50,490 nt of DNA, taken from contig JAPOXA010000168.1 of assembly GCA_026707325.1 (NCBI GenBank), forward strand, positions 1 through 50,490, written 5' to 3'. The translations under genes were made by a program, and so were the position numbers. Each line of letters opens with the position of its first letter. Positions within the stretch are counted from its first letter, which is position 1. The stretch comes from Acidobacteriota bacterium (GTDB taxonomy: Bacteria > Acidobacteriota > Thermoanaerobaculia > Multivoradales > Multivoraceae). Below the pieces are notes generated by a model. That model did not search any database. It saw only the letters and a program-made list of their open reading frames with translations, and was not told the DNA's origin. This document shows, one piece after another, positions 16,546 through 25,215 of the stretch.

Positions 16546-19500
16546 GCGGTGGCCTCCCGCAACGGACGGAGCAACTGCTCGGCGAGGCGCTCGAACTCGT
16601 CGTCCGCCGGGTCGTCGCCGAAGATCAGGCGATGCCGGGCGTCGTTGCCTTCGCTCCACGGCCACTCCGACCATGCATGCTCGACATTGGCGTTCCAGGC
16701 CCGCCTCTTCGTCCACGCCCACGACGTTTCGGCGAAGAACGGCAACGGCCTGTGGTGGCTATCGCGCAAGACCTCGACCCACTCGCCCAGCAGCGACCTG
16801 GCGCTATCGGGCTCGGGTCCGTTGAGCCGGACGCGTTCGACCTGGTCCTTGTTGCCGCCGACGAGATGAGCCGTCGCCCGCTCCTGACGGCTGGCAATGA
16901 GCGCCAGGAGCCGCAGCCAGACCCCGATGCGGTCCTTTGGGCGAAGGCGCCCGATGCGCCAGAAGAGCAGCTCGTTCGATCCCTCGTCGAACTGTTCCAC
17001 CGCTCCGACCAGACGGACGTTCCCGAACCCGATCTCGACCCGGTGGAGCGGCGCTTCCTGGTGCCGCTGGAAGGACTGGAGCTCCTTCATCAGCTCGGCG
17101 AGCTGGGCGGCGGACTGCCGGTGCTGGACGAAGCCGAGGTTCCGGGGCGGCAGCAGGCCCCGGGCCGCGGCCAGCTTGATCCTCAGGTCGTCGCTCTGCT
17201 CGCCGATTCGTGCCAGATCGCTCTTCAGTTGCCACGCCTCCAGGTTGTTCAGGTCGAGCGGCTCGTCGGACGCCACGTCCTCTTCGCGAACGTCGAGGAT
17301 CATGTCCAGCCGTTGCCGGAGAAAGTCGTACGAGGGGCTGGCGGCGAAGCGGACGAGATCCTCCAGTTCGAGTTCCACCGGCTCGTCCCGAAGTTCCGCG
17401 GGGAGTTCTCCGGCGAAGCGGTCGGGCCCGCCGCCGCGTGTGCGAAGCGCCTCGGCCGCCTTCAGCATCGACTCCGAGTAGCTGAACAGCGCGGTCTCCT
17501 GTTGTTCGAAGTACTTGGGGCTGAACGGTTGCAACGGATGCTTCACGGCCCAGCCATCGCCGTCGCGCTGGAGGTGCGGGAAGGACTGTTCCAGGTGCTC
17601 CTCCAGTTCGCTCACGACGGAGGAAGGCGGGATCGGCCTGTCCTCCTGGAGGTCCCGGCCGGTGTAGGTCAGCACGAAGCACCCGCGGGCCGCGAGCAGG
17701 GCTTCGAGGAAGGCGAACCGGTCCTCGTTGCGGCGATCGCGGTCGCCGGGCCGCCGCTCTTCGCCCTCGAAGAGCTCGGCCTGGAAGTCGAACTGCGGGG
17801 GCGGCGGACGTCGCGGGAAGGCACCGTCGTTCATGCCGACGGCGCAGATCACCTTGGCGGGGAAGACCTGGCCGGACGCGAGCTCCGCGACCGCGACGCC
17901 GTCGGCCAGCCTCGGCGCCGAGCGGACGGCCTGTTCGGCCCTGTCGCTCAGCACGTCGCGCAGCACGGGGAACGGGATGGGTCCCGTGTTGCCGGCCTGT
18001 TCGCACTCGGCGGCGAACTCGTCGATCAACCGGGCCACGGTGTTCACCTCGCGTGCCGCTTCGATCCCGGCGCGGAAGTCGGTCACGAAGAACTCGTCGA
18101 GGACGTCGGTTCGCAGGCGGTCGGCCCACGCGGCGGCGTCCTGCTCGGCCCCGGTCCAGCCATTCAGCGCGACGGCGAGTTCGCAGTAGCGGTGGAAGCG
18201 GCCGAGCAGTTCGTAGTCGCTCGCGCCGGCGTGCTGGCCCCAGTGGTCGAGAGCGCTGGGCGCGATGCCTCCGACGAGCCTCCTGTCGCCCTCCTGCATC
18301 GCGTAGCCGAGCAGGAGCCGGTCCAGACCGCGGCGCCAGTTGTGGTTCGGGGAAGCCGGCACGCCGAGTTCGGTGCGGTGTTCGCCGTCTCTTCCCCAGC
18401 GGATCCTGGCCATGGCGAGGGCGCCCCGGATCGTCGCCAGGCCGGTGTCCGTGATGCCGAAGCGCGCGCGCACCGGTTCCGCGAGCAGCGGCGCCAGCAT
18501 GGCGCTTGCGGTGTAGCGGGAGCCGGGCAGCTCCAGGAGGTCGAGAAAGGCGGTCAGGGCGGCGCCCTCCTTGAGCCGTCGTCGGCCGATGTTGAAGCCG
18601 ATGCGGCCGGCCGAGCCGAACACCGCCTCGACCAAGGGCGCATACGTTTCGAGGTCGGGGGTCAGCACCAGCACGTCGGCCGGCTGGATGTCGGAGCAGG
18701 CGGCGAACAGGCCGAGCAGACGGTCGTGCAGCACCTCGACTTCGCGGGTCGGGGAGTGGCAGACGTGGATCTGGATCGAGTCGTCCCGTTCGTTCTGTTC
18801 GGGTTGCGCCGGCGCCGCCTTCGGATCGATGTCGAGAATGCCCTGCTGAACCGCGGCCAGGCAGGTCGCGCGGCCCGGCAGGTCGCTGGCGCGGGGGTGA
18901 TCGACGACGGCGAACGCGTCCGGTTGGGCCCCGAGCAGGTCGCGGAGTTCGCGTGCCGAACGGCCCCAGGCATCGAGCAGTTCGTTGGATCGCTCGCCGT
19001 CCTCCGCGCCCGGCGGCCTTCTCCAGAAGTCGCGGCTCGGGCTGAGCAGGTAGAGGTGGATGTCCATCACCCGCGCGGCGAGGCGGAGCACCTCGACGTA
19101 GGTGGGCGACAGCGAGGCGGCGTGGAAGAAGCTGACGCGCTTTCTCGACCCAGCCGGCCGCGGCCGCCCCTCCAGCCGGCCTCGGTAGCGATCGATGGCG
19201 TCGACCCAGTGTTCGGCGCCTGGCGCGGCCGGCGCGAGTTCCCGCCACAGCCGGGCATGCCAGCCGTCTCCCTTGCCTTGCTGCCACTCCCGAATGGCCT
19301 CCGGCCGGTAGACGCGGCAACGGTCGTAGGCGACGGCGAGCTGGTCGGCGAGCTCGAACCGCTTGCGGTCGTCGCCGTCCTCGAGGTAGCGCGCGATCTC
19401 GTCGTGGGCCGTCCAGCCCGCGAGATGGTCGAAGATCCGCCAGCGGAGATGAGGCGGCCCGTACACCGACTCTCCGGTCAGCTCGGCGACCACTTCGCGC

Positions 19501-19769
19501 ATCGCGGTCCAGGCGAACCGCGCCGGTTGCTCGACGCGCAGGTGCGCGGCCACGCCTAGGCGAGTAGCGAGTTGCAGCCGCAGCCACTGGCCGAGCAGGG
19601 CGTCCGGCACGACGATCCGTTCCGGCTCGAGTGGCTTGGCGGGACTCCGCCGCATCTCGTCGGCGAGCCACTCTGCCAGCGTCTCGAGGCGGTGCGAGGT
19701 GTGGACGCGGAACGCGGCGTCGGGCTCGTCCATGAGCAGGGAGAGTTGCTCACCCGTCGCGTTCCGCAT
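16542..19769 (-). CDS. recC: Exodeoxyribonuclease V subunit gamma (RecC)
   Basis: The 1075-residue protein begins MRNATGEQLSLLMDEP and shows RecC-type segments: VHTSHRLETLAEWLADEM, ERIVVPDALLGQWLRL, HLYLLSPSRDFW and, mid-protein, DVLVLTPDLETYAPLVEAVF. RecC is a degenerate helicase/nuclease that scans for Chi sites and holds RecB and RecD. It is the first gene of the recC-recB-recD operon and ends overlapping recB by four bases. The 5' end faces the cobalamin riboswitch region. Confidence 0.95.
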   Translation of the reverse strand: MRNATGEQLSLLMDEPDAAFRVHTSHRLETLAEWLADEMRRSPAKPLEPERIVVPDALLGQWLRLQLATRLGVAAHLRVEQPARFAWTAMREVVAELTGESVYGPPHLRWRIFDHLAGWTAHDEIARYLEDGDDRKRFELADQLAVAYDRCRVYRPEAIREWQQGKGDGWHARLWRELAPAAPGAEHWVDAIDRYRGRLEGRPRPAGSRKRVSFFHAASLSPTYVEVLRLAARVMDIHLYLLSPSRDFWRRPPGAEDGERSNELLDAWGRSARELRDLLGAQPDAFAVVDHPRASDLPGRATCLAAVQQGILDIDPKAAPAQPEQNERDDSIQIHVCHSPTREVEVLHDRLLGLFAACSDIQPADVLVLTPDLETYAPLVEAVFGSAGRIGFNIGRRRLKEGAALTAFLDLLELPGSRYTASAMLAPLLAEPVRARFGITDTGLATIRGALAMARIRWGRDGEHRTELGVPASPNHNWRRGLDRLLLGYAMQEGDRRLVGGIAPSALDHWGQHAGASDYELLGRFHRYCELAVALNGWTGAEQDAAAWADRLRTDVLDEFFVTDFRAGIEAAREVNTVARLIDEFAAECEQAGNTGPIPFPVLRDVLSDRAEQAVRSAPRLADGVAVAELASGQVFPAKVICAVGMNDGAFPRRPPPPQFDFQAELFEGEERRPGDRDRRNEDRFAFLEALLAARGCFVLTYTGRDLQEDRPIPPSSVVSELEEHLEQSFPHLQRDGDGWAVKHPLQPFSPKYFEQQETALFSYSESMLKAAEALRTRGGGPDRFAGELPAELRDEPVELELEDLVRFAASPSYDFLRQRLDMILDVREEDVASDEPLDLNNLEAWQLKSDLARIGEQSDDLRIKLAAARGLLPPRNLGFVQHRQSAAQLAELMKELQSFQRHQEAPLHRVEIGFGNVRLVGAVEQFDEGSNELLFWRIGRLRPKDRIGVWLRLLALIASRQERATAHLVGGNKDQVERVRLNGPEPDSARSLLGEWVEVLRDSHHRPLPFFAETSWAWTKRRAWNANVEHAWSEWPWSEGNDARHRLIFGDDPADDEFERLAEQLLRPLREATA

Positions 19770-19791
19770 CGCGTGATTGTAGGCCGCATCG

Positions 19792-19821
19792 CGGGCTGCT
19801 AGGGTGCCCTTTCGCAGCCCG
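19792..19821. other. Inverted repeat between recC and the btuB leader
   Basis: Arms CGGGCTGC (19792-19799) and GCAGCCCG (19814-19821) pair perfectly around a 14-base spacer, 23 bases upstream of recC. It could be a regulator site or a transcript hairpin for either divergent unit; nothing in the sequence decides. Confidence 0.35.
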
Positions 19822-19874
19822 GTTCTTCAACGTGACGAGGATCACCGAAGCAAGAGTCTGAGCACACATCGAAC

Positions 19875-20023
19875 GCAGGCAGTTCAAGGGAAGGGAGTGA
19901 GACTCTCCCACCGCCCCGCGACTGTGATCCGGACGAAAGCCGGCGTTAACCACTGTCCCGCCTGGCGGGATGGGAAGGGCCGGCCAGTAGGACGAAGGTA
20001 AGCCAGGAGACCTGGCTGTCTGC
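19875..20023 (+). ncRNA. Cobalamin riboswitch (compact) upstream of BtuB-like receptor
   Basis: The B12 box AGCCAGGAGACCTGGCT is at 20001-20017. Upstream are AAGGGAAGGGAGTGA, the CCGCCCCGCGACTGTGA core and TGGGAAGG ahead of the GACGAAGGTA segment, all expected of the adenosylcobalamin-type aptamer. P1 is formed by GCAGGCAG (19875-19882) and CTGTCTGC (20016-20023), with one G-U pair. About 75 bases separate it from the start codon; that stretch holds a CCGCC/GGCGG hairpin and the GGAGGA ribosome site (20085-20090). There is no T-run, so control is probably translational. Confidence 0.93.
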
Positions 20024-20098
20024 CGAGGCACACAACGCTCCGCCGGCCTCAGGAAGGGCGGCGTCGAGCGGCAATCCCGAAGGGGGAGGAAGGCCCGA

Positions 20099-21994
20099 AT
20101 GAACGACAAGAGAAGTCTCGATGTACGACGTCCCTGGGGCGGCGCGCGACGCCGCCCGCACCTGCCGTGGCTATACGCCGCGGCGGTCGTCCTGCTGGTG
20201 GCGCCGTTAGCCGGCCGCCAGGACGAAGAAGCCGAAGCCGAGCCACCGACCGTCGCGGAGGAGATCGTCGTCAGCGCCAACCGCTACGAGGTGCCAGCGT
20301 CGGAGGTCGGCAGCGCGGTCACCGTGATCGAGGCCGACGAGATCGAGCGGCGCAATCCAGTGGCCGTGCTCGATCTGCTGCGCACGGTTCCCGGCACGGA
20401 AGTGACTCACGCCGGCGGCCCAGGCAAGATCGCCACGGTCCGGATGCGCGGCGGCTCCGGGGCGCAGGCCCTGGTCCTCGTCGACGGCGTGCGTGTCAAC
20501 TCGGTTACCGGCGGTACGGTCGACTTCGCGCACCTGCTGGCGGCCAACATCGAGCGCATCGAGGTGCTTCGCGGCCCGCAGGCGACATACGGTTCGGAGG
20601 CGATGACGGGGGTCGTCAGCATCACGACCGGCCGCGGCATGAAGGGATGGCGGCTGAGCGGGACCGGTGAGACCGGGACCCACGATCATCGTCGGTTCGA
20701 GCTGGGCCTCCTGGGCGCGACCGACCGTTGGGACGTCAGCGTTTCAGCGGTCGACCTGAGCACCGACGGCGTGTCCCACCGCGCGATCGAGGGCGGTGCG
20801 GTCGAAGACGATCCGTACGAGAACCAGACCTTGAGCACCCGCCTCGGCGCCGCTTTCGCGGGTGACGGCCGGATCGACCTGCGGGCTCGTTCCTACCGCG
20901 GCGACACCGCGGTGGACGGATTCGGCCTCGAGGATCTGAACGCGATGGCCGCCCAGGACGAGGACACGATCTCTCTGACGGTGGAGAAGGGCCTGGGTTC
21001 GTTCTGGCGACAGACCGTGCGCATCGGCCGGACCGATGCGACCCTGCTCGGGACCGACCCGGACACGATCTGGAACAACTACGAGATCCGTTCCGAGATC
21101 CGGCAGATCGACCTGCAGTCCGACATCGCGCTGGGCACGAACAACGTGCTGAATCTGGGTCTCGGGACGGAGAACCGGCGGGGGGCGAGCGTCGGCACGT
21201 TTGACGAGGAGGCCGACCTGGACTCGTGGTTCGTGCAGGACCAGTGGTCGATCACGGACGATGTTCACGTGACCGCCGCGCTGCGTGGCGACGAGCACTC
21301 GACGTTCGGGTCCGAGACGAGCCATCGGGTCACCGTTTCGGGAGGCTGGAGCGACGGCCGCGGCCGCCTCCACGGCAGCTACGGCACGGCGTTCCGGGCG
21401 CCCAACTTCAACGAGCTCTACTTTCCCTTCTCGGGCGATCCGAACCTGTTGCCCGAGACCACGGAGGGGGTCGACATCGGCGTGCAGCAGCGGCTGGGCG
21501 ATTCGGGCGCGACGCTCGATCTGACCTGGTTCGACATCGACTTCGATCAACTGATCGAGTTCGACCTGACGAGCTTCACCTTCGGCAACGTTGCCCGGGC
21601 GAGTTCGAGCGGCGCGGAGTTCAGTCTGCGCTACCGCCCGAACGTTTCGACGAGCATCGAGCTTTCGCACACCTGGAACCGGACGGAAGACAAGGCCACG
21701 GGCAATCCGCTGGCCAGGCGGCCGAAGAACCGCACGACGGCAGTCGCGCAGTTACAGCCGACGGACCGCTTCACGGCGGCCGCCATGGTCGCCTTCGTTT
21801 CCGACCGGACCGATTCGGACGGGGCGGTCATGGACGACTACACCAAGGTCGACCTCCACCTGAGCTACAGCCTGTCGTGGCTCAGACCGTTCGTACGGAT
21901 CGAGAACCTCCTGGATGAGGACTACTTCGAGGTCCCCGGCTTCGTCACGCCGGGCCGCACGATTGTCGTCGGCTTGCGACTACAGCGCCGGTAG
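20099..21994 (+). CDS. btuB: BtuB-like TonB-dependent cobalamin/cobinamide receptor
   Basis: The 631-residue outer-membrane receptor starts at ATG 20099 with GGAGGA eight bases upstream. A hydrophobic signal segment (about 24-40) precedes a TonB-box-like EEIVVSA and a plug domain (EVGSAVTVIEADEIERR, VRMRGGSGAQALVLVDGVRVN, RIEVLRGPQATYGSEAMTGVVSI). The rest forms a barrel ending VTPGRTIVVGLRLQRR, without the usual terminal Phe. Plug motifs match BtuB, and the cobalamin riboswitch directly upstream supports corrinoid transport. Expression should fall when cobalamin is plentiful. No BtuCDF genes are nearby. Confidence 0.93.
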   Translation: MNDKRSLDVRRPWGGARRRPHLPWLYAAAVVLLVAPLAGRQDEEAEAEPPTVAEEIVVSANRYEVPASEVGSAVTVIEADEIERRNPVAVLDLLRTVPGTEVTHAGGPGKIATVRMRGGSGAQALVLVDGVRVNSVTGGTVDFAHLLAANIERIEVLRGPQATYGSEAMTGVVSITTGRGMKGWRLSGTGETGTHDHRRFELGLLGATDRWDVSVSAVDLSTDGVSHRAIEGGAVEDDPYENQTLSTRLGAAFAGDGRIDLRARSYRGDTAVDGFGLEDLNAMAAQDEDTISLTVEKGLGSFWRQTVRIGRTDATLLGTDPDTIWNNYEIRSEIRQIDLQSDIALGTNNVLNLGLGTENRRGASVGTFDEEADLDSWFVQDQWSITDDVHVTAALRGDEHSTFGSETSHRVTVSGGWSDGRGRLHGSYGTAFRAPNFNELYFPFSGDPNLLPETTEGVDIGVQQRLGDSGATLDLTWFDIDFDQLIEFDLTSFTFGNVARASSSGAEFSLRYRPNVSTSIELSHTWNRTEDKATGNPLARRPKNRTTAVAQLQPTDRFTAAAMVAFVSDRTDSDGAVMDDYTKVDLHLSYSLSWLRPFVRIENLLDEDYFEVPGFVTPGRTIVVGLRLQRR

Positions 21995-22049
21995 AGGGGC
22001 GAAGATCGTCCAGGATCGCGTAGAGCGCAGGCACGAGCACCGCGACAAC
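21948..22049 (-). other. In-frame extension after sulfotransferase stop, resembling an RND pump C-terminus
   Basis: Reading on past the TGA (22050-22052) of the sulfotransferase gives 34 codons before the next stop. They include VAVLVPALYAILDDLR (21999-22046), a sequence like the last transmembrane helix and tail of RND efflux permeases. The stretch overlaps the 3' end of the receptor gene on the other strand. It may be a gene remnant or a chance resemblance. Confidence 0.3.
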
Positions 22050-23192
22050 TCACCGTGACGCCCAGGACACCGCGGCCGACGGACCGTCGGGCGGCAGGTA
22101 CTCCCATGTGTCCAGTGCGAACCGGCACTCTCGCTGGACGCGCTGAATCGTGGACGCATCGATGGCGTACCGGTTCTTTTGATAGCCGGCAATTCCACCC
22201 AGGTAGCTCTCGATCCCGACCCGCGCCGCCTCCCAGCCCGGCAGGTCCAGCGTTGCGTAGACGGCCTCGAGCTCCGACAGCGCATTCCGCTCGAGATCTT
22301 CGAAACGTAGCTCCGCAAGCTGTCCCTTCGGGATGGATGCACGGTCCTTCAGGTACTGCTGTAGCGTTTCCCGGAGAAGGAAGAGAGCAAGATCGTCCAG
22401 GGCTTTCTCGGTGATCGAATGAAGCTGGTGCATCGGTATGACCGAACGGAACATGTGCGCCAGGGATTCGTAGACCACGTACGGATTGCGAACGATGTGG
22501 ATGAACCGCGCGTCCGGGAAGAGCCGCAACAGATGAGGTATCCGGCCGGTATTGGCCGGACTCTTGAGCACCAGCCGCCGGCCGCCGGCATCCAGTGTCG
22601 CCTTGCGCAACACCTCCATGTAGACGCGCTCCCATCGCTTCACGTCCCTGGCGGAAAGGCCTCGCATGAAGCAGTACCTGTTGAAGTACCACTCTGCTCT
22701 CTGGGGGAACGAGAGCGCATGGAGGGAAGAGTAAGGACTCGCATTGGCGACGGCCAGATCCTCCTCCACCGGCATGTCCATGGACACCTTCACGTTGTCC
22801 ATCGGCCGGGTTGCTGGCGCGAGTCCGTCCATAAGGCGCTTCAGCCGGCCGCGACCCGTGAGGAAGAAGGTTGGCACGGCGGCGTGAAAGGTCGAGATCC
22901 AGGCGTACTGGGGATCCTGCGACATCAGATTGAGCAGATGGGTCGTGCCGCTGCGGGCAACGCCGAGTACGAAGACGGGCGGTTTGTCGATCTCCACGCG
23001 GGCGACCGCTCCGCCCCAGCGCAGTCGTTCCACGATCCGGAGAGGTGCAGCGAGCGTCGTCGGGATGAGGATCCGCGCCACCTTGCCCCAGTAGGCCGGC
23101 GGGGCGCCGCCGTTCTCCCAGAGGAGGCGCAGCCATGTGCCCGGAGGGGCCATCGTGCTCGAGTGCGGGAGGACCTTGTCTTTGCCGGACAC
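22050..23192 (-). CDS. PAPS-dependent sulfotransferase family protein
   Basis: The 380-residue protein has the 5'-phosphosulfate-binding loop GVARSGTTHLL at residues 77-87 and the 3'-phosphate segment RFIHIVRNPYVVYESL (Arg235, Ser243). Between them are LVLKSPANTGR and a FPQRAEWYFNRY region typical of the bacterial sulfotransferase family that acts on lipids or small molecules. It starts 13 bases after the GPP34-P450 gene on the same strand, with GGAG-like purines just upstream, so the two are one operon with the cyclase. The likely job is to sulfate a hydroxyl made by the P450. The acceptor is inferred, not shown. Confidence 0.88.
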   Translation of the reverse strand: MSGKDKVLPHSSTMAPPGTWLRLLWENGGAPPAYWGKVARILIPTTLAAPLRIVERLRWGGAVARVEIDKPPVFVLGVARSGTTHLLNLMSQDPQYAWISTFHAAVPTFFLTGRGRLKRLMDGLAPATRPMDNVKVSMDMPVEEDLAVANASPYSSLHALSFPQRAEWYFNRYCFMRGLSARDVKRWERVYMEVLRKATLDAGGRRLVLKSPANTGRIPHLLRLFPDARFIHIVRNPYVVYESLAHMFRSVIPMHQLHSITEKALDDLALFLLRETLQQYLKDRASIPKGQLAELRFEDLERNALSELEAVYATLDLPGWEAARVGIESYLGGIAGYQKNRYAIDASTIQRVQRECRFALDTWEYLPPDGPSAAVSWASR

Positions 23193-23205
23193 TGGAGTCT
23201 CCTCC

Positions 23206-25215
23206 TCAGGCGGTGAGGGCGGTGTCTCTTTCTCTTCTGCGCCGCGCGACGAACCTGAAGGAATCGGCCGGCCTGGGCGACAGACCGTAGGAGACCTTCA
23301 GCCTGTAGCCCGGGGGCCTCATCTCCAGGTCGGTCTCATGGAAGATCGTCGCCAGGGTCAAGGCGACTTGAATCTGAGCGAGGCCCTTTCCCAGGCAACT
23401 GTGAGCTCCCGCGCTGAACGGAACGTACACGCCGGCTGCCCGATGCTCCGCCCGCTCCGGCGTGTACCGGTCGATGTCGAAACGCTGCGGATCGGGGAAG
23501 TGCTCCGGCAGATGGTGCGCCGCCCCGTAGGCGATCACGATGTCCGCGCCGGCCGGAATCGTGTGGCCGGCAAACACGAACGAGTTCGTTACACGACGCA
23601 GCACCGCGGGCGTGATCGAGTACACCCGCATGGTCTCCATCGCGAAGCGGTTCGTGACGTCAAGTCGTGACAGTGGAGGCGCGGCTGCGGTTCCGCTGTC
23701 GAACAGGGCGTCCGCTTCGGCCCTCATCGCGTTCAGGAACCGCGGGCGCTTCAGCGCCTCGTAGAGGGCGAAGACCACTGTGTACGCCGCCGTGTGAAGC
23801 GCCGCGATGAGGATGGACCCGACGACGCCCGGCAGGTCCTCTTCGGGGAGCAGCCGAGGGTCTCTTCGATGAAGATCGAGCAGATCGTCCACGACGTTCG
23901 ATGGGCCGCCAGACGGTTTGCGTCGCTCGTGCACAGCCATGATCTCCTCGAAGAGCGCCCGATAGGACTTTCGAGCACGAGACACCTGCGGGAGCTTCAG
24001 CCACCACCTTGGACGTCGTCGCGCCACCTCCACGTCCAGGATCGTCCCTAGAAGGCGGTCCAGGTCGTCGGAGCCGTCGACCATGTCGAGGTTGGCCAGC
24101 AGTGCGCCGGCTTGGCGAGTGATCATGCGCTGAAGCGCGGAGCGGGCCGTAACGGGACCGCCCTGGAGCCAGCCGGCGATTTCCGTTCGGGTGATGCGCA
24201 TGAAGTCCGGCATGCGCTCGTGGAGGCACTGGGGCGAAAGGCCCGGGGCCATCGTCTTGCGCATGCGGACGTGTGGAGGGCCCTCTTGGGCGATGATCGT
24301 CTTGGAGGCCCCCATCTCCCAACTGAAGCGCAGCCACTCGTTGCCGGTTCGCAAGTGGGCCTTGCCCTGGCGTTGGAGAAACTGAACGGCTTCCGGACCG
24401 GCGAGAACGAGGAGGCGCCGGTTCAGGGCACGCACGCGAAAGACGGGGCCCAGTTCCCTGTACTGCCGGGCGAAGAAGACGCTCAGGTCTCCGGTCATGC
24501 TGAGCGCGCTGCCGAGGAACGGGAGGCCCTTCACTTCGGGAATCTCGCTCGGCGGCCGGGCTGCCGGCGGCGTCGGGGCGGCGAGCTGGTTCTGGCGAAT
24601 CGCCGGGAGCAGGAACCGGCCGATCAGGTCGAGCTTCCGGATCTGCTCGATCCGTTCCCGCAGCCGGATCCTCTCCTGCGGCGTGAGCAGGCGACGCAGT
24701 ACGCCGCTGGCGTCGCTCAGGCAGATGAGCACGACATCGCGTGGATCGGGAATCTCGTCGCTGAACAGCACCCGCATGATTCGCAGGCGCACTTCCTCCA
24801 TCTGGCGCCCGTCGCGGGTCGGATAGCGCCTGGAACGGGAGACGGCGGACGAAAAGAACATGCCGCCGGCATCGGTTTCCAGGATTCCGTTCTCGACCAG
24901 GCGGGAAAGCGCACGTTCACGGATCTCCTTGCCCCGCTCCGCGGTGCGCGCGATCCAGTAGTCCGCGTTGCGATCGCCCGGGCCGGTCGCTACATCCGCC
25001 AGGGTCGGATCGAGAAGCTCGTCCTCAAGAGGCGTCGAGTCCACCAGGACGAGTTTCTCGAGGTCCGTGTCGATCCGTCCCTCCAGCGCCAGATCCATCA
25101 ACACGGCGCCGGCAACGACGATGTCCAGAAGATGCTCCGAGTAGGACTCCGGCAGATCACCGTGCTCTTCGTCGAGGATGAGCAGGAGAATCTCCTCGGC
25201 GAACCTGATGGTCAT
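23206..25215 (-). CDS. GPP34 (GOLPH3/Vps74-like) domain fused to cytochrome P450
   Basis: From ATG 25215, overlapping the cyclase stop (ATGA), one uninterrupted frame encodes 669 residues. Residues 1-205 match GPP34: RFAEEILLLILDEEHGDL, VAGAVLMDLALEGRIDTD, the LLDPTLADV segment, ALSRLVENGIL, SRRYPTRDG and a late DVVLICLSDASGVLRRLL. A Pro/Ala linker (206-225) leads into a P450: PPSEIPEVKGLPFLGS, I-helix ILIAALHTAAYTV (Thr475), K-helix ETMR (Glu527, Arg530) and heme loop FSAGAHSCLG with Cys607. GPP34 domains bind phosphoinositide in eukaryotic Golgi; their bacterial role is unclear. I infer membrane docking of a P450 that oxidises the cyclase product. The I-helix has His474 where most P450s have Asp/Glu. 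Confidence 0.9.
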   Translation of the reverse strand: MTIRFAEEILLLILDEEHGDLPESYSEHLLDIVVAGAVLMDLALEGRIDTDLEKLVLVDSTPLEDELLDPTLADVATGPGDRNADYWIARTAERGKEIRERALSRLVENGILETDAGGMFFSSAVSRSRRYPTRDGRQMEEVRLRIMRVLFSDEIPDPRDVVLICLSDASGVLRRLLTPQERIRLRERIEQIRKLDLIGRFLLPAIRQNQLAAPTPPAARPPSEIPEVKGLPFLGSALSMTGDLSVFFARQYRELGPVFRVRALNRRLLVLAGPEAVQFLQRQGKAHLRTGNEWLRFSWEMGASKTIIAQEGPPHVRMRKTMAPGLSPQCLHERMPDFMRITRTEIAGWLQGGPVTARSALQRMITRQAGALLANLDMVDGSDDLDRLLGTILDVEVARRRPRWWLKLPQVSRARKSYRALFEEIMAVHERRKPSGGPSNVVDDLLDLHRRDPRLLPEEDLPGVVGSILIAALHTAAYTVVFALYEALKRPRFLNAMRAEADALFDSGTAAAPPLSRLDVTNRFAMETMRVYSITPAVLRRVTNSFVFAGHTIPAGADIVIAYGAAHHLPEHFPDPQRFDIDRYTPERAEHRAAGVYVPFSAGAHSCLGKGLAQIQVALTLATIFHETDLEMRPPGYRLKVSYGLSPRPADSFRFVARRRRERDTALTA

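Noticed and set aside
16632..19559. Very long open frame (975 codons) on the plus strand opposite recC
   Set aside because: It is a GC-driven shadow; its translation shows no domain, while the opposite strand is a full RecC.
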